Position numbers and translations under genes: made by a program. 12,955 nt of DNA from NCBI GenBank assembly GCA_945870475.1, contig CAMBSR010000038.1:1-12955 (forward strand), in the 5' to 3' direction. The stretch is from Phycisphaera mikurensis NBRC 102666. GTDB lineage: Bacteria; Planctomycetota; Phycisphaerae; Phycisphaerales; SM1A02. The notes below the pieces were generated by a model that did not search any database, was not told the DNA's origin, and saw only the letters and a list, made by a program, of their open reading frames with translations. Shown here piece after piece: positions 6,789 to 12,917 of this stretch. The stretch's first letter is position 1. Every line of letters begins with the position of its first letter.

Positions 6789-7412
6789 TCAGCTGCAGCA
6801 CTTGCCGGCGGTGGCAGTCGAGCCGCAGCTTCCTCCCGTGGTGTTCGGCGCGGGCAACGCTGCGGTTGCACGGTTCCACGGCATCTTCGCGAGAATCGTG
6901 GCCATGGCGCAGATTCCGGTGCTCCCGGCGAACGTGAGGCCGAGCCCGATGAAGCCCGTGCCCGCCATGAACCAGGGGTTCACGAGCACCGCCAGCGCGG
7001 TGAAGGCGATGAGCAGGACTCCGGCCACGATCATCACCTGCCGTACCAGCGGGATCGGTGCCTTGGCGTTGCGGACGACGGGGAGTCCGGCCTTCGACCA
7101 GCCGGTGATGCCGCCCTCGATGACGGAGACGTCCGTTCGCCCGGCGGCTCGCAGGGCGTCGACCACCTTGCCGGCCCGGTTGCCGGAGCGACAGAGGACC
7201 AGCATGCGCTGTCCCGCCTGCTGCGCGGGGAATCCGGTGACCGAGAAGATCGACGTGGGAAAGAGCGACGCCCCGGCAACGTGCTCGCGGCGGTGCTCGT
7301 CCGTTTCGCGGACCTCGACGATGTGGGCCATCCCAGCGGTTGCGAGCTGCTGTGCTTCCCGTGGGGAGATGGCGGCGGTCGACGCCGCGTGGGATGTTGG
7401 GGAGGTACTCAT
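6789..7412 (-). CDS. YgaP-like membrane rhodanese (rhodanese + DUF2892)
   Basis: A 207-residue inner-membrane sulfurtransferase. Residues 15-110 form a rhodanese domain with active loop LCRSGNRA (C74) and the closing VIEGGITGWSKAGLPV. Residues 120-180 form the DUF2892 module with two membrane helices, matching the YgaP pattern (IPLVRQVMIVAG, LVNPWF, AKMPWN). In this family the cytoplasmic rhodanese domain carries a persulfide at the membrane. Residues 191-207 are a Gly/Ser/Cys tail (GGSCGS, KCCS; C196, C205, C206) that shares SCGS with the tail of the MBL-rhodanese protein. The gene converges on the MBL-rhodanese/TauE operon and diverges from the ECF sigma gene, with 68 bases between starts. 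GACTCT lies 7 bases before the ATG and may be a weak leaderless -10; no Shine-Dalgarno is evident. Confidence 0.9.
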   Translation of the reverse strand: MSTSPTSHAASTAAISPREAQQLATAGMAHIVEVRETDEHRREHVAGASLFPTSIFSVTGFPAQQAGQRMLVLCRSGNRAGKVVDALRAAGRTDVSVIEGGITGWSKAGLPVVRNAKAPIPLVRQVMIVAGVLLIAFTALAVLVNPWFMAGTGFIGLGLTFAGSTGICAMATILAKMPWNRATAALPAPNTTGGSCGSTATAGKCCS

Positions 7413-7468
7413 GCGGGTGAGAGTCGGCAGGAACGCCGGAGGTTCCCGAATCTCTCCGGCGCGGCAGT

Positions 7469-7474
7469 TACCCT
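7469..7474 (+). promoter_or_regulatory. Putative -10 box of a leaderless ECF sigma gene promoter
   Basis: TACCCT lies 6 bases before the ATG at 7481, inside a 68-base divergent gap, with no Shine-Dalgarno. It is identical to the box before proS. A good -35 was not found, so an unusual or activator-dependent promoter is possible. Confidence 0.45.
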
Positions 7475-7480
7475 TCGGGG

Positions 7481-8305
7481 ATGCCCCGCCACCGTCTTCC
7501 TGCCGACCCGAAGGCCGCCGTGACCGTCATGGTCCGCGAATGCGGGCCGATGCTGCACGCCGTGGTGCAGCGGATCGTCCGCGACCCGTCCGCCGTGGAT
7601 GACGTGGTGCAGGATGCGTTCCTTTCCGCGTACCGGCACTGGGGAGAGTTCCGCGGGGATGCGAGCCCCTGCACCTGGCTGCACGCGATCGCCGTCCGTG
7701 CGGCGCTGCGCCGCGGCAGGCGCGAGGCGCGCCGTCGCGACGTGGCGCGCGAGTACGCGCGGGCGATGCCGTTCATGCAGCCGCGCTTGGCGGAGGCGGA
7801 CTTCGCGGCGCGTTCCGCCGAGGCGCGCGAACTGCGGGCCGAGGCCCGCGAGCGCATCGATGCCGCACTTCGCGAGGTGGCGGAGCCGTTCCGGACGGCA
7901 CTGGTCCTCAAGGAGATCGCCGGCATGCCGGTGGCGGACGTGGCCGCGGTGCTCGGCGTGAAGGAGGCGACCGTCAAGACGCGCCTGCATCGCGGGCGGA
8001 TCCTCCTGCGCGCGGCGCTCCTTGCCGAGCGTCCGCGCCGCACGGTGCCGCCGGCCGTCTACGACCGTGCCACGTGCGTGGACCTGCTGCGCGCCAAGAT
8101 GGAGGCGCTCGACCTCGGCGTCGAGTTCCCGGTGCAGGACGGACTGGTGTGCGATCGTTGCCGGCAGGTGTTCGCCAGCCTCGACGTGGGGGCGGACGCG
8201 TGCCGCAGCCTGCGCGGGAAATCCATGCCGGTGGCGCTGCGGCGGATCATCGAGCGGGCGATCGCGGCGGAGGCGCCCCGTGCGGCCCGTCCCGCGCGCG
8301 CCTAG
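7481..8305 (+). CDS. ECF-type RNA polymerase sigma factor with Cys4 C-terminal extension
   Basis: A 274-residue sigma70-family transcription factor. Region 2 spans about 20-83, with DVVQDAFLSAYRHWGEFRGD for core and -10 recognition and TWLHAIAVRAALRR. Region 4 spans about 126-178, with the helix-turn-helix VADVAAVLGVKEATVKTRLHRGR for the -35. There is no region 3, so it is ECF-like. Most ECF factors are about 170-200 residues; this one has about 90 more. The extension contains C199, then C224-x2-C227 and C241, in a DLLRAKMEALDLGVEFP..DGLVCDRC pattern that could bind zinc or sense redox. No separate anti-sigma gene is adjacent. The ATG follows TACCCT by 6 bases. The TAG stop is also the first part of the next gene's -10 box. 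Target promoters are unknown. Confidence 0.87.
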   Translation: MPRHRLPADPKAAVTVMVRECGPMLHAVVQRIVRDPSAVDDVVQDAFLSAYRHWGEFRGDASPCTWLHAIAVRAALRRGRREARRRDVAREYARAMPFMQPRLAEADFAARSAEARELRAEARERIDAALREVAEPFRTALVLKEIAGMPVADVAAVLGVKEATVKTRLHRGRILLRAALLAERPRRTVPPAVYDRATCVDLLRAKMEALDLGVEFPVQDGLVCDRCRQVFASLDVGADACRSLRGKSMPVALRRIIERAIAAEAPRAARPARA

Positions 8306-8308
8306 CCT
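8303..8308 (+). promoter_or_regulatory. Putative -10 box of a leaderless cvfB-like gene promoter, overlapping a stop codon
   Basis: TAGCCT starts with the TAG stop of the sigma factor gene and lies 7 bases before the ATG at 8316. There is no Shine-Dalgarno in the 10-base gap. The spacing matches the other leaderless candidates here. Confidence 0.45.
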
Positions 8309-8315
8309 CTGCCCA

Positions 8316-9167
8316 ATGGCACTCCTCGGCAAGCGCAACCTCCTCCCCGTCAGCCGCGAGGCGGACGTGGGCATCTACCTGGATGCCGGCCCGCTTGGCG
8401 AGATCCTCCTGCCGCGGCGGTACGTGACGCCGGCCATGGTGCATGGGCAGCAGGTGGACGTGTTCCTCTACCGCGATTCCGAGGACCGCCTGGTGGCCAC
8501 CACCGACCGGCCGCGCGCCATGCTCGGCGAGTTCGCGTGCATGGAGGTCAAGGACGTGAGCGACCGCGCCGGCGCGTTCCTCGACTGGGGGCTGCCGAAG
8601 GACCTCCTGCTGCCGTTCCGCGAGCAGGGGAAGCCGGTGCGCATCGGGCAGAAGGTGGTGGTGGCAGTGTGCATGGACGAACGCACCGACCGCATCATCG
8701 CCAGCGCGCGGGTGGACAGGCATTTCGGCGACGGCATGCCGCCATACAAGGCGGGCGAGCAGGTGGAGGCGCTGGTGTTCGCGCGCACGCCGCTCGGGTT
8801 CAACGCGGTGGTGGGCAACGCGTACCGCGGGCTACTCTATTTCCAGCACGGCGGCAAGGACCAGCGCGCGAGCGGGCTTTCCTACGGACAGCGCGTGAAG
8901 TGCTTCGTGACCGGCGTGCGCGAGGATCGCAAGGTGGATCTCTCGCTCGATGCAGCCGGCTACCAGCGCGTGGCGCCGCTCACGGAGCAGGTGATGGCCG
9001 CGCTCACCGCCGCGGGCGGCACGCTCGCCGTGGACGACGACACGCCGCCCGAACTCATCCGCGCCAGCTTCGGCGTCAGCAAGAAGGCGTTCAAGCAGGC
9101 GCTTGGCGCGCTCTTCAAGGCGAAGCGGATCGAGTTCACGAAGCCGGGGATCCGGGCGGTCCGGTGA
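8316..9167 (+). CDS. CvfB/YitL-like S1 RNA-binding protein
   Basis: A 283-residue cytoplasmic RNA-binding protein. It has tandem OB-fold/S1-like modules and a C-terminal winged helix, the layout of the CvfB family, which regulates virulence genes in Staphylococcus. The N-terminal module has NLLPVSREADVGIYLDAG and GEILLPRRYV. The second has DVSDRAGAFLDWGLPKDLLLP. The third covers VEALVFARTPLGFNAVVGNAYRGLLY to DRKVDLSLD. The winged helix is at about 230-283 (IRASFGVSKKAFKQALGALFKAKRIEF). The ATG at 8316 is chosen because TAGCCT precedes it by 7 bases; longer reading frames would run back through the sigma factor gene. It may be co-transcribed with the sigma gene or use its own promoter. RNA targets are unknown. 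Confidence 0.88.
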   Translation: MALLGKRNLLPVSREADVGIYLDAGPLGEILLPRRYVTPAMVHGQQVDVFLYRDSEDRLVATTDRPRAMLGEFACMEVKDVSDRAGAFLDWGLPKDLLLPFREQGKPVRIGQKVVVAVCMDERTDRIIASARVDRHFGDGMPPYKAGEQVEALVFARTPLGFNAVVGNAYRGLLYFQHGGKDQRASGLSYGQRVKCFVTGVREDRKVDLSLDAAGYQRVAPLTEQVMAALTAAGGTLAVDDDTPPELIRASFGVSKKAFKQALGALFKAKRIEFTKPGIRAVR

Positions 9168-9192
9168 CCGCCGCCTGCGGCGCCTGCGGCGG
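9168..9192 (+). terminator. Possible stem-loop terminator after the cvfB-like gene
   Basis: CCGCCGC (9168-9174) and GCGGCGG (9186-9192) form a perfect 7-bp stem directly after the TGA. No T-run follows. It is a plausible but weak terminator before the promoter of the next gene. Confidence 0.4.
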
Positions 9193-9218
9193 CCGTCAGT
9201 GCCACGCTTTGCAGAATC

Positions 9219-9250
9219 TTGACATTCGCCGAACGCAATCGGTGCATTCG
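9219..9250 (+). promoter_or_regulatory. Promoter of the phosphoesterase gene with an overlapping inverted repeat
   Basis: A perfect TTGACA (9219-9224) is followed 18 bases later by TGCATT (9243-9248), giving a predicted start of transcription near 9255 and a leader of about a dozen bases. An imperfect inverted repeat, CGAACGCA (9230-9237) and TGCATTCG (9243-9250), one mismatch, covers the spacer and the -10, where an operator would act. The words GACATTCGC (9221-9229) and GCAATCG (9235-9241) recur in the RCC1 gene promoter. The -35 is strong, the rest moderate. Confidence 0.5.
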
Positions 9251-9267
9251 GAGAGTCTCCTACTCCC

Positions 9268-11142
9268 ATGCGCCTTTCCATTGCGAAGTTCGTTTTTCTC
9301 CCGATCGCATCCTGCTCCGCGCTGGCGCTGCCGGCCTTCGCCCACGACGGCGTCGAGGGGCACGGCCGCCCGCATCGGCTCCCGGACTTCGACACGATTG
9401 CCCCCGACCACGAATACGTGCAGCGCACGTCGGCGCAGTTCTCGATGGTGCCCACCCGCTTCTCGCTCATCGGCCTTCCCGATACGCAGAACTACTCCAG
9501 CAGCTATCCGCAGATCTACACCGCGCAGACCAACTGGGTGGTGGACAACCGCACGCCGCTCGACATCCGGTACGTCTCGCACTATGGCGACATCACCAAC
9601 AACGCCGACCAGGTGAGGCAGTGGCAGAACGCCGACGCTTCGATGCGCGTGCTCGACGATGCCGGGGTCATCTACGGTGTCTGCCCGGGAAACCACGACG
9701 TGACCCCCTCGGGCGGTGTCGGCAGCGCGTACATCCCGGAGAACTACCGGCAGTATTTCGGTCCGCAGCGGTTTGACGGCCGGCCGTGGTACGGCGGTGC
9801 ATCGCCTTCCGGGATGTCCAACTGCACCTATTTCAGCGCAGGCGGGATCGACTTCCTGCAGATCCACCTTGACGTCGACACGCCCATTGCCGAGCTTGCG
9901 TGGGCCCAGGGTGTCCTGGACGCCAACAAGGACCGTCCGGCCATGATCACCACCCACAGGTACCTGCAGGAAGCCGAGGCGTACACGGGCGGAGTGCCTG
10001 CGGTACCCAACGGCCGGTATCCGAACATCTGGTATGCCGCGGAGGGGTTCTACAACCCCAACGGCATCCAGAGCGAGGACTTCTACCGGTGGTTCCTCCG
10101 CAAGAACACCAACATCTTCATGGTGACCTGCGGCCACTTCCACGGCGAATGGCGCCAGCAGAGCCCCAACGTGGCGGGCAAGCCGATCCAGGAAGTCCTT
10201 GCGGATTACCAGGATGACCCCAACGGCGGCAACGGCTGGTTGCGAATCATGCGCTTCGACGCTGCGGCGAACACCATCGACGTCGATACGTATTCGCCCA
10301 CGCTGCAGGCGGTTCGCACGTCGCCCAAGAGCGACTTCACGCTGTCGGTGAACTTTGCCGACTATGCGCTCGGGGAGGGTCTCTCCTTCGCGGCCTTCCA
10401 GGAGGGCGTGGCTGGATACGCCGGGACGCAGGACACGTGGATCAACCAGCAGAGCGCGAACACCAGCTACGGAAACAGCGGCACCCGCACCTCCGATGAC
10501 GACGTGGCCAACTCCCTCTTCTCCGACTACCGCGGGCAGGCGCTGCTGCGGTTCGACGGCATCGTGGGCGGCGGCGCGATTCCCGCAGGATCGACGGTCG
10601 TGAACGCCACGCTGGTGCTCGACGTGGTCGACGACATCGACACCCCGCTCTACAACCCCAACTTCATTGTCCACCCCGTGATCCGCGCGTGGGACGAGGC
10701 TTCCACCTGGAATTCGCTGAGCGGTGGGCTGACCGTCGGTGCGGACCTCGGGGCACCGGTGGCCTCGTTCTCGGGCGACAACTCTCCCAACAGCGAATCG
10801 ATGCGCCGCATCGACATCACGCAGACGGTGCAGTCCTGGGTGAACGGAACGCCGAACTGGGGCATCGCCATCCTGCCGCAGATCATCTCCGGCAACGACG
10901 ACGGGATCGACATCCGCGCCAGCGAGAACACGAACACCATCCTGCGCCCGCGGCTGGAGGTGACGTTCCGGTCGGCGGTCCAGTACCGGCTGGGGGACCT
11001 GGACCGCAACGGCATCGTCGACGGCGCGGACCTGGCGCGGCTCCTCAACGAGTGGGACCGCCCGAGCGTCTGCTGCGACCTCGACAACGACGGCACGGTG
11101 GGCGGCAACGACCTCGGCATCCTGCTGGCGCATTGGTTCTGA
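9268..11142 (+). CDS. Exported calcineurin-like phosphoesterase with DNRLRE-type and dockerin-type domains
   Basis: A 624-residue secreted modular hydrolase. Residues 1-25 are a signal peptide (MRLSIAKFVF, hydrophobic core, PAFA). About 60-355 form a metallophosphoesterase: DTQ (72-74) in place of the common DxH, YGD (106-108), GNHD (141-144), TTHR (H230) and GHFHG (289-293), the ligands for a two-metal centre. The substrate is unknown. About 365-570 form a beta-sandwich of the DNRLRE type (DTWINQQSANTSYG, RGQALLRFD, ITQTVQSWVNG.PNWGIAI). Residues 573-624 carry two dockerin-type calcium-binding repeats (GDLDRNGIVDGADLARLL and CDLDNDGTVGGNDLGILL), stopping 3 residues after the second helix. 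The ATG at 9268 is supported by the signal peptide and an upstream TTGACA promoter; only a weak GGAGAG is seen for ribosome binding. It converges with the RCC1 gene, 76 bases apart. Confidence 0.9.
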   Translation: MRLSIAKFVFLPIASCSALALPAFAHDGVEGHGRPHRLPDFDTIAPDHEYVQRTSAQFSMVPTRFSLIGLPDTQNYSSSYPQIYTAQTNWVVDNRTPLDIRYVSHYGDITNNADQVRQWQNADASMRVLDDAGVIYGVCPGNHDVTPSGGVGSAYIPENYRQYFGPQRFDGRPWYGGASPSGMSNCTYFSAGGIDFLQIHLDVDTPIAELAWAQGVLDANKDRPAMITTHRYLQEAEAYTGGVPAVPNGRYPNIWYAAEGFYNPNGIQSEDFYRWFLRKNTNIFMVTCGHFHGEWRQQSPNVAGKPIQEVLADYQDDPNGGNGWLRIMRFDAAANTIDVDTYSPTLQAVRTSPKSDFTLSVNFADYALGEGLSFAAFQEGVAGYAGTQDTWINQQSANTSYGNSGTRTSDDDVANSLFSDYRGQALLRFDGIVGGGAIPAGSTVVNATLVLDVVDDIDTPLYNPNFIVHPVIRAWDEASTWNSLSGGLTVGADLGAPVASFSGDNSPNSESMRRIDITQTVQSWVNGTPNWGIAILPQIISGNDDGIDIRASENTNTILRPRLEVTFRSAVQYRLGDLDRNGIVDGADLARLLNEWDRPSVCCDLDNDGTVGGNDLGILLAHWF

Positions 11143-11151
11143 GCTGCGCAG

Positions 11152-11216
11152 GCGCGGAACCGCCGGGAACCGCGCGGGGCCGCGTGCTGCGCGCCGGGCG
11201 TGCCGTCGCCGGACGG
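11152..11216. other. Convergent intergenic gap with small G+C-rich hairpins
   Basis: GCGCGG (11152-11157) can pair with CCGCGC (11170-11175), and CCGTC (11203-11207) pairs with GACGG (11212-11216) across a 4-base loop. Neither has a T-run. They may act as weak terminators between the convergent genes, but in DNA this rich in G+C such stems arise easily. Confidence 0.3.
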
Positions 11217-11218
11217 AC

Positions 11219-12778
11219 TCAGCCCACGGGACCCCATCGCGAGAGGAGCAGGCCGAGGTCTGCGCCGGTCACGATGTTGTCGCCGTTCAGATCGCCGTAC
11301 GGCGGGTTCTGAATGCCCCAGACGCCGAGCATCATGCCGAGGTCGGCACCGGTCACCGCGCCGTCGAGGTTGAAATCGCCGTAGGCGATCTCGCAGGCGT
11401 CGAGCCTGCCGTTGCGGTTCACGTCCGCCGCGCCGATGGCGATGTCGCAGGCATCGTTGCGGCCGTTGCCGTCGCAATCGGTGTACTGATCGGGAATGCC
11501 GAGCTTCACCACCAGCGCGCCGTTGGGGCACTGCGCTGCGGAGACGGCGGCGGACGGCTCGACGCGGAGGACGATCTCGCCGTCGGAGGCAAGTACGGCG
11601 TAGGTGGCGGCGGGCAGCGTGAGGAGCGCGCGGTTCATGCCCACCGGGCACGCCGTGGGTGTTCCCGGCGCGGTGAAGGCGTTGCCCACCGGCTGGCCAT
11701 CGGCGGTGATGACGAGGAACTTGCTTGCCAGGTCGAGGTCGCCGCGCGCCTCCACCGTGATCTCCACGGCGGCGCCGGCGATCGGCGGCAGGCCGGTGAA
11801 GCGATGCTCGCGGGGAAGTGTGGCGCCGAAGTTCCCGAGGTCCGGGGAGCTTCGCACTGACAGCCGGAACGTGCAGTCGAGCGCCACGGAGTGCTGGTAT
11901 CCGCCTGCAAGGGCCACCACGTTGGGCAGTGGTGTGGGCACATCGCGCTGGCCGGAGGAGTTCCACCCCCACGCGCGCACCGTGCCGTCCTGGCGGAGCG
12001 CCAGCGAGTGGTTGCCACCGGCCGCGATGCGCAGGACGGGCCCGAGGTCGGCGGGAACGGTGCGCTGTCCGTAGGCGTTGTCGCCCCAGGCGACCACGCT
12101 GCGATCGGCCCGGAGCGCCAGCGTGTGGGCGTCGCCGGCGCTGACCTCGCGCGCGGGGCCGAGGTCGCCGGGCACGGTGCACTGGCCGCCGGAGTTGTCG
12201 CCGAACGCTGCCACCGCGCCATCAGGCGTGACTACCACGTTGTGGCTTGCGCCCGCCACCACCTGCTGCGCGGCGGGGAAGTCCGCGGGCACCGAGCACT
12301 GGCCGAGCGTGTTGCTGCCCCATGCGGCAAGCGAGCCGTCCGCGCGGAGGGCCACGGAGTGCAGGTTGCCCGCAGCCACCTGGCGAACCGCGCCGAGGTT
12401 GGCCGGCACGTCGCACTGCCCGAAGGCGTTGTCGCCCCACGCGGCCGCGGAACTGTCGGCGCGAACCGCCAGCGTGTGGCCGTTGCCGGCGGATGCCTGC
12501 AGCACCGCGCCGAAGTTGGGCGGCACGTTGCACTGGCCCGTGAAGTTCCATCCCCACGCCGCAAGCGTGCCATCGCTGCGGATGGCCAGCGTGTGGAAGC
12601 GGCCGGCGGTGATCTGCGTGACGGCGCCCAGGTCCGCGGGCGCGTTTCGCTGTCCGTAGGCGTTGGCGCCCCACGACGTGATGACGCCGTCGGCAAGCGC
12701 GGGGGCGGCGGTGAGCAACGCCGGCAGGGCGGCCGCGACCGCGCGCGGGAACAGCATGGGCGAGCGGGTCACGGGCAT
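11219..12778 (-). CDS. Exported seven-repeat RCC1-type propeller with dockerin-type C-terminus
   Basis: A 519-residue secreted protein. Residues 1-29 are a signal peptide (MPVTRSPMLF, hydrophobic, APALA). Residues 30-302 are seven tandem RCC1-type repeats of exactly 39 residues with no indels. The shared form is DG.xxAWGxNxxGQCxVPxxLGxVxxxAAGxxHxLALRA, predicted to fold as a seven-bladed beta-propeller. Residues 303-430 look like a beta-sandwich. Residues 433-462 contain calcium-loop-like DCDGNGRNDACD and DVNRNGRLDACE. Residues 466-516 are two dockerin-type repeats (GDFNLDGAVTGADLG and GDLNGDNIVTGADLG). The start at 12778, rather than 36 bases upstream, is chosen because it begins a proper signal peptide and lies 7 bases after a good promoter. 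Function is unknown; RCC1 propellers usually bind proteins. A nucleotide-exchange role is unlikely for an exported protein. Confidence 0.9.
   Translation of the reverse strand: MPVTRSPMLFPRAVAAALPALLTAAPALADGVITSWGANAYGQRNAPADLGAVTQITAGRFHTLAIRSDGTLAAWGWNFTGQCNVPPNFGAVLQASAGNGHTLAVRADSSAAAWGDNAFGQCDVPANLGAVRQVAAGNLHSVALRADGSLAAWGSNTLGQCSVPADFPAAQQVVAGASHNVVVTPDGAVAAFGDNSGGQCTVPGDLGPAREVSAGDAHTLALRADRSVVAWGDNAYGQRTVPADLGPVLRIAAGGNHSLALRQDGTVRAWGWNSSGQRDVPTPLPNVVALAGGYQHSVALDCTFRLSVRSSPDLGNFGATLPREHRFTGLPPIAGAAVEITVEARGDLDLASKFLVITADGQPVGNAFTAPGTPTACPVGMNRALLTLPAATYAVLASDGEIVLRVEPSAAVSAAQCPNGALVVKLGIPDQYTDCDGNGRNDACDIAIGAADVNRNGRLDACEIAYGDFNLDGAVTGADLGMMLGVWGIQNPPYGDLNGDNIVTGADLGLLLSRWGPVG
11873..12691 (-). 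repeat. Seven tandem 117-bp repeats inside the RCC1-type gene
   Basis: Seven consecutive units of 39 codons encode the propeller blades. The most constant positions are DG at the start, AWG.N, GQ, VP, AG and H near the end. Position 15 is Cys in units 2-5 and Arg in units 1, 6 and 7. The uniform length with diverged sequence points to old duplication kept under structural constraint, not a recent slippage array. Confidence 0.85.
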
Positions 12779-12814
12779 CGGGGCAAAGGTAGCCGCGATT
12801 GCGCGAATGTCCAA
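12779..12814 (-). promoter_or_regulatory. Promoter of the RCC1-type gene, leaderless
   Basis: On the minus strand TTGGAC (12809-12814) is followed after 17 bases by TACCTT (12786-12791), then 7 bases to the ATG at 12778. Transcription would start at or next to the ATG, and there is no Shine-Dalgarno. This is the best-formed example of the leaderless pattern in the window. It contains GACATTCGCGCAATCG (12796-12811), two words of which also occur in the promoter at 9219. Confidence 0.6.
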
Positions 12815-12904
12815 GACATTGGCGTCAACCGCCTCGGATGGCGCCGCGGTCCATGGCCCACCTGTGGCACGTCGTGGTTAAAGGACTGCCCCGGTGTGCG
12901 TCCC

Positions 12905-12910
12905 TAGACT
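12905..12910 (+). promoter_or_regulatory. Putative -10 box of a leaderless promoter at the right edge
   Basis: TAGACT lies 7 bases before the GTG at 12918, with no Shine-Dalgarno. AAGGAC at 12881-12886, 18 bases upstream, is a poor -35. It is divergent from the RCC1 gene promoter in a 139-base gap that otherwise holds nothing recognisable. Confidence 0.45.
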
Positions 12911-12917
12911 GCCGCGC

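Noticed and set aside
9196..11133. Minus-strand open frame of 645 codons opposite the phosphoesterase gene
   Set aside because: The plus strand encodes a full signal peptide, metal-binding motifs and dockerin-type repeats. The minus reading has only Val/Arg/His-rich composition expected from antisense of high-GC codons.
12779..12814. Upstream ATG at 12814 as the start of the RCC1-type gene
   Set aside because: It would place 12 residues (MDIRAIAATFAP) before a complete signal peptide and would put the start codon inside the -35 box of the promoter.
11891..12907. Plus-strand frame of 338 codons with an apparent internal repeat
   Set aside because: The repetition is the antisense image of the seven RCC1-type units on the minus strand.
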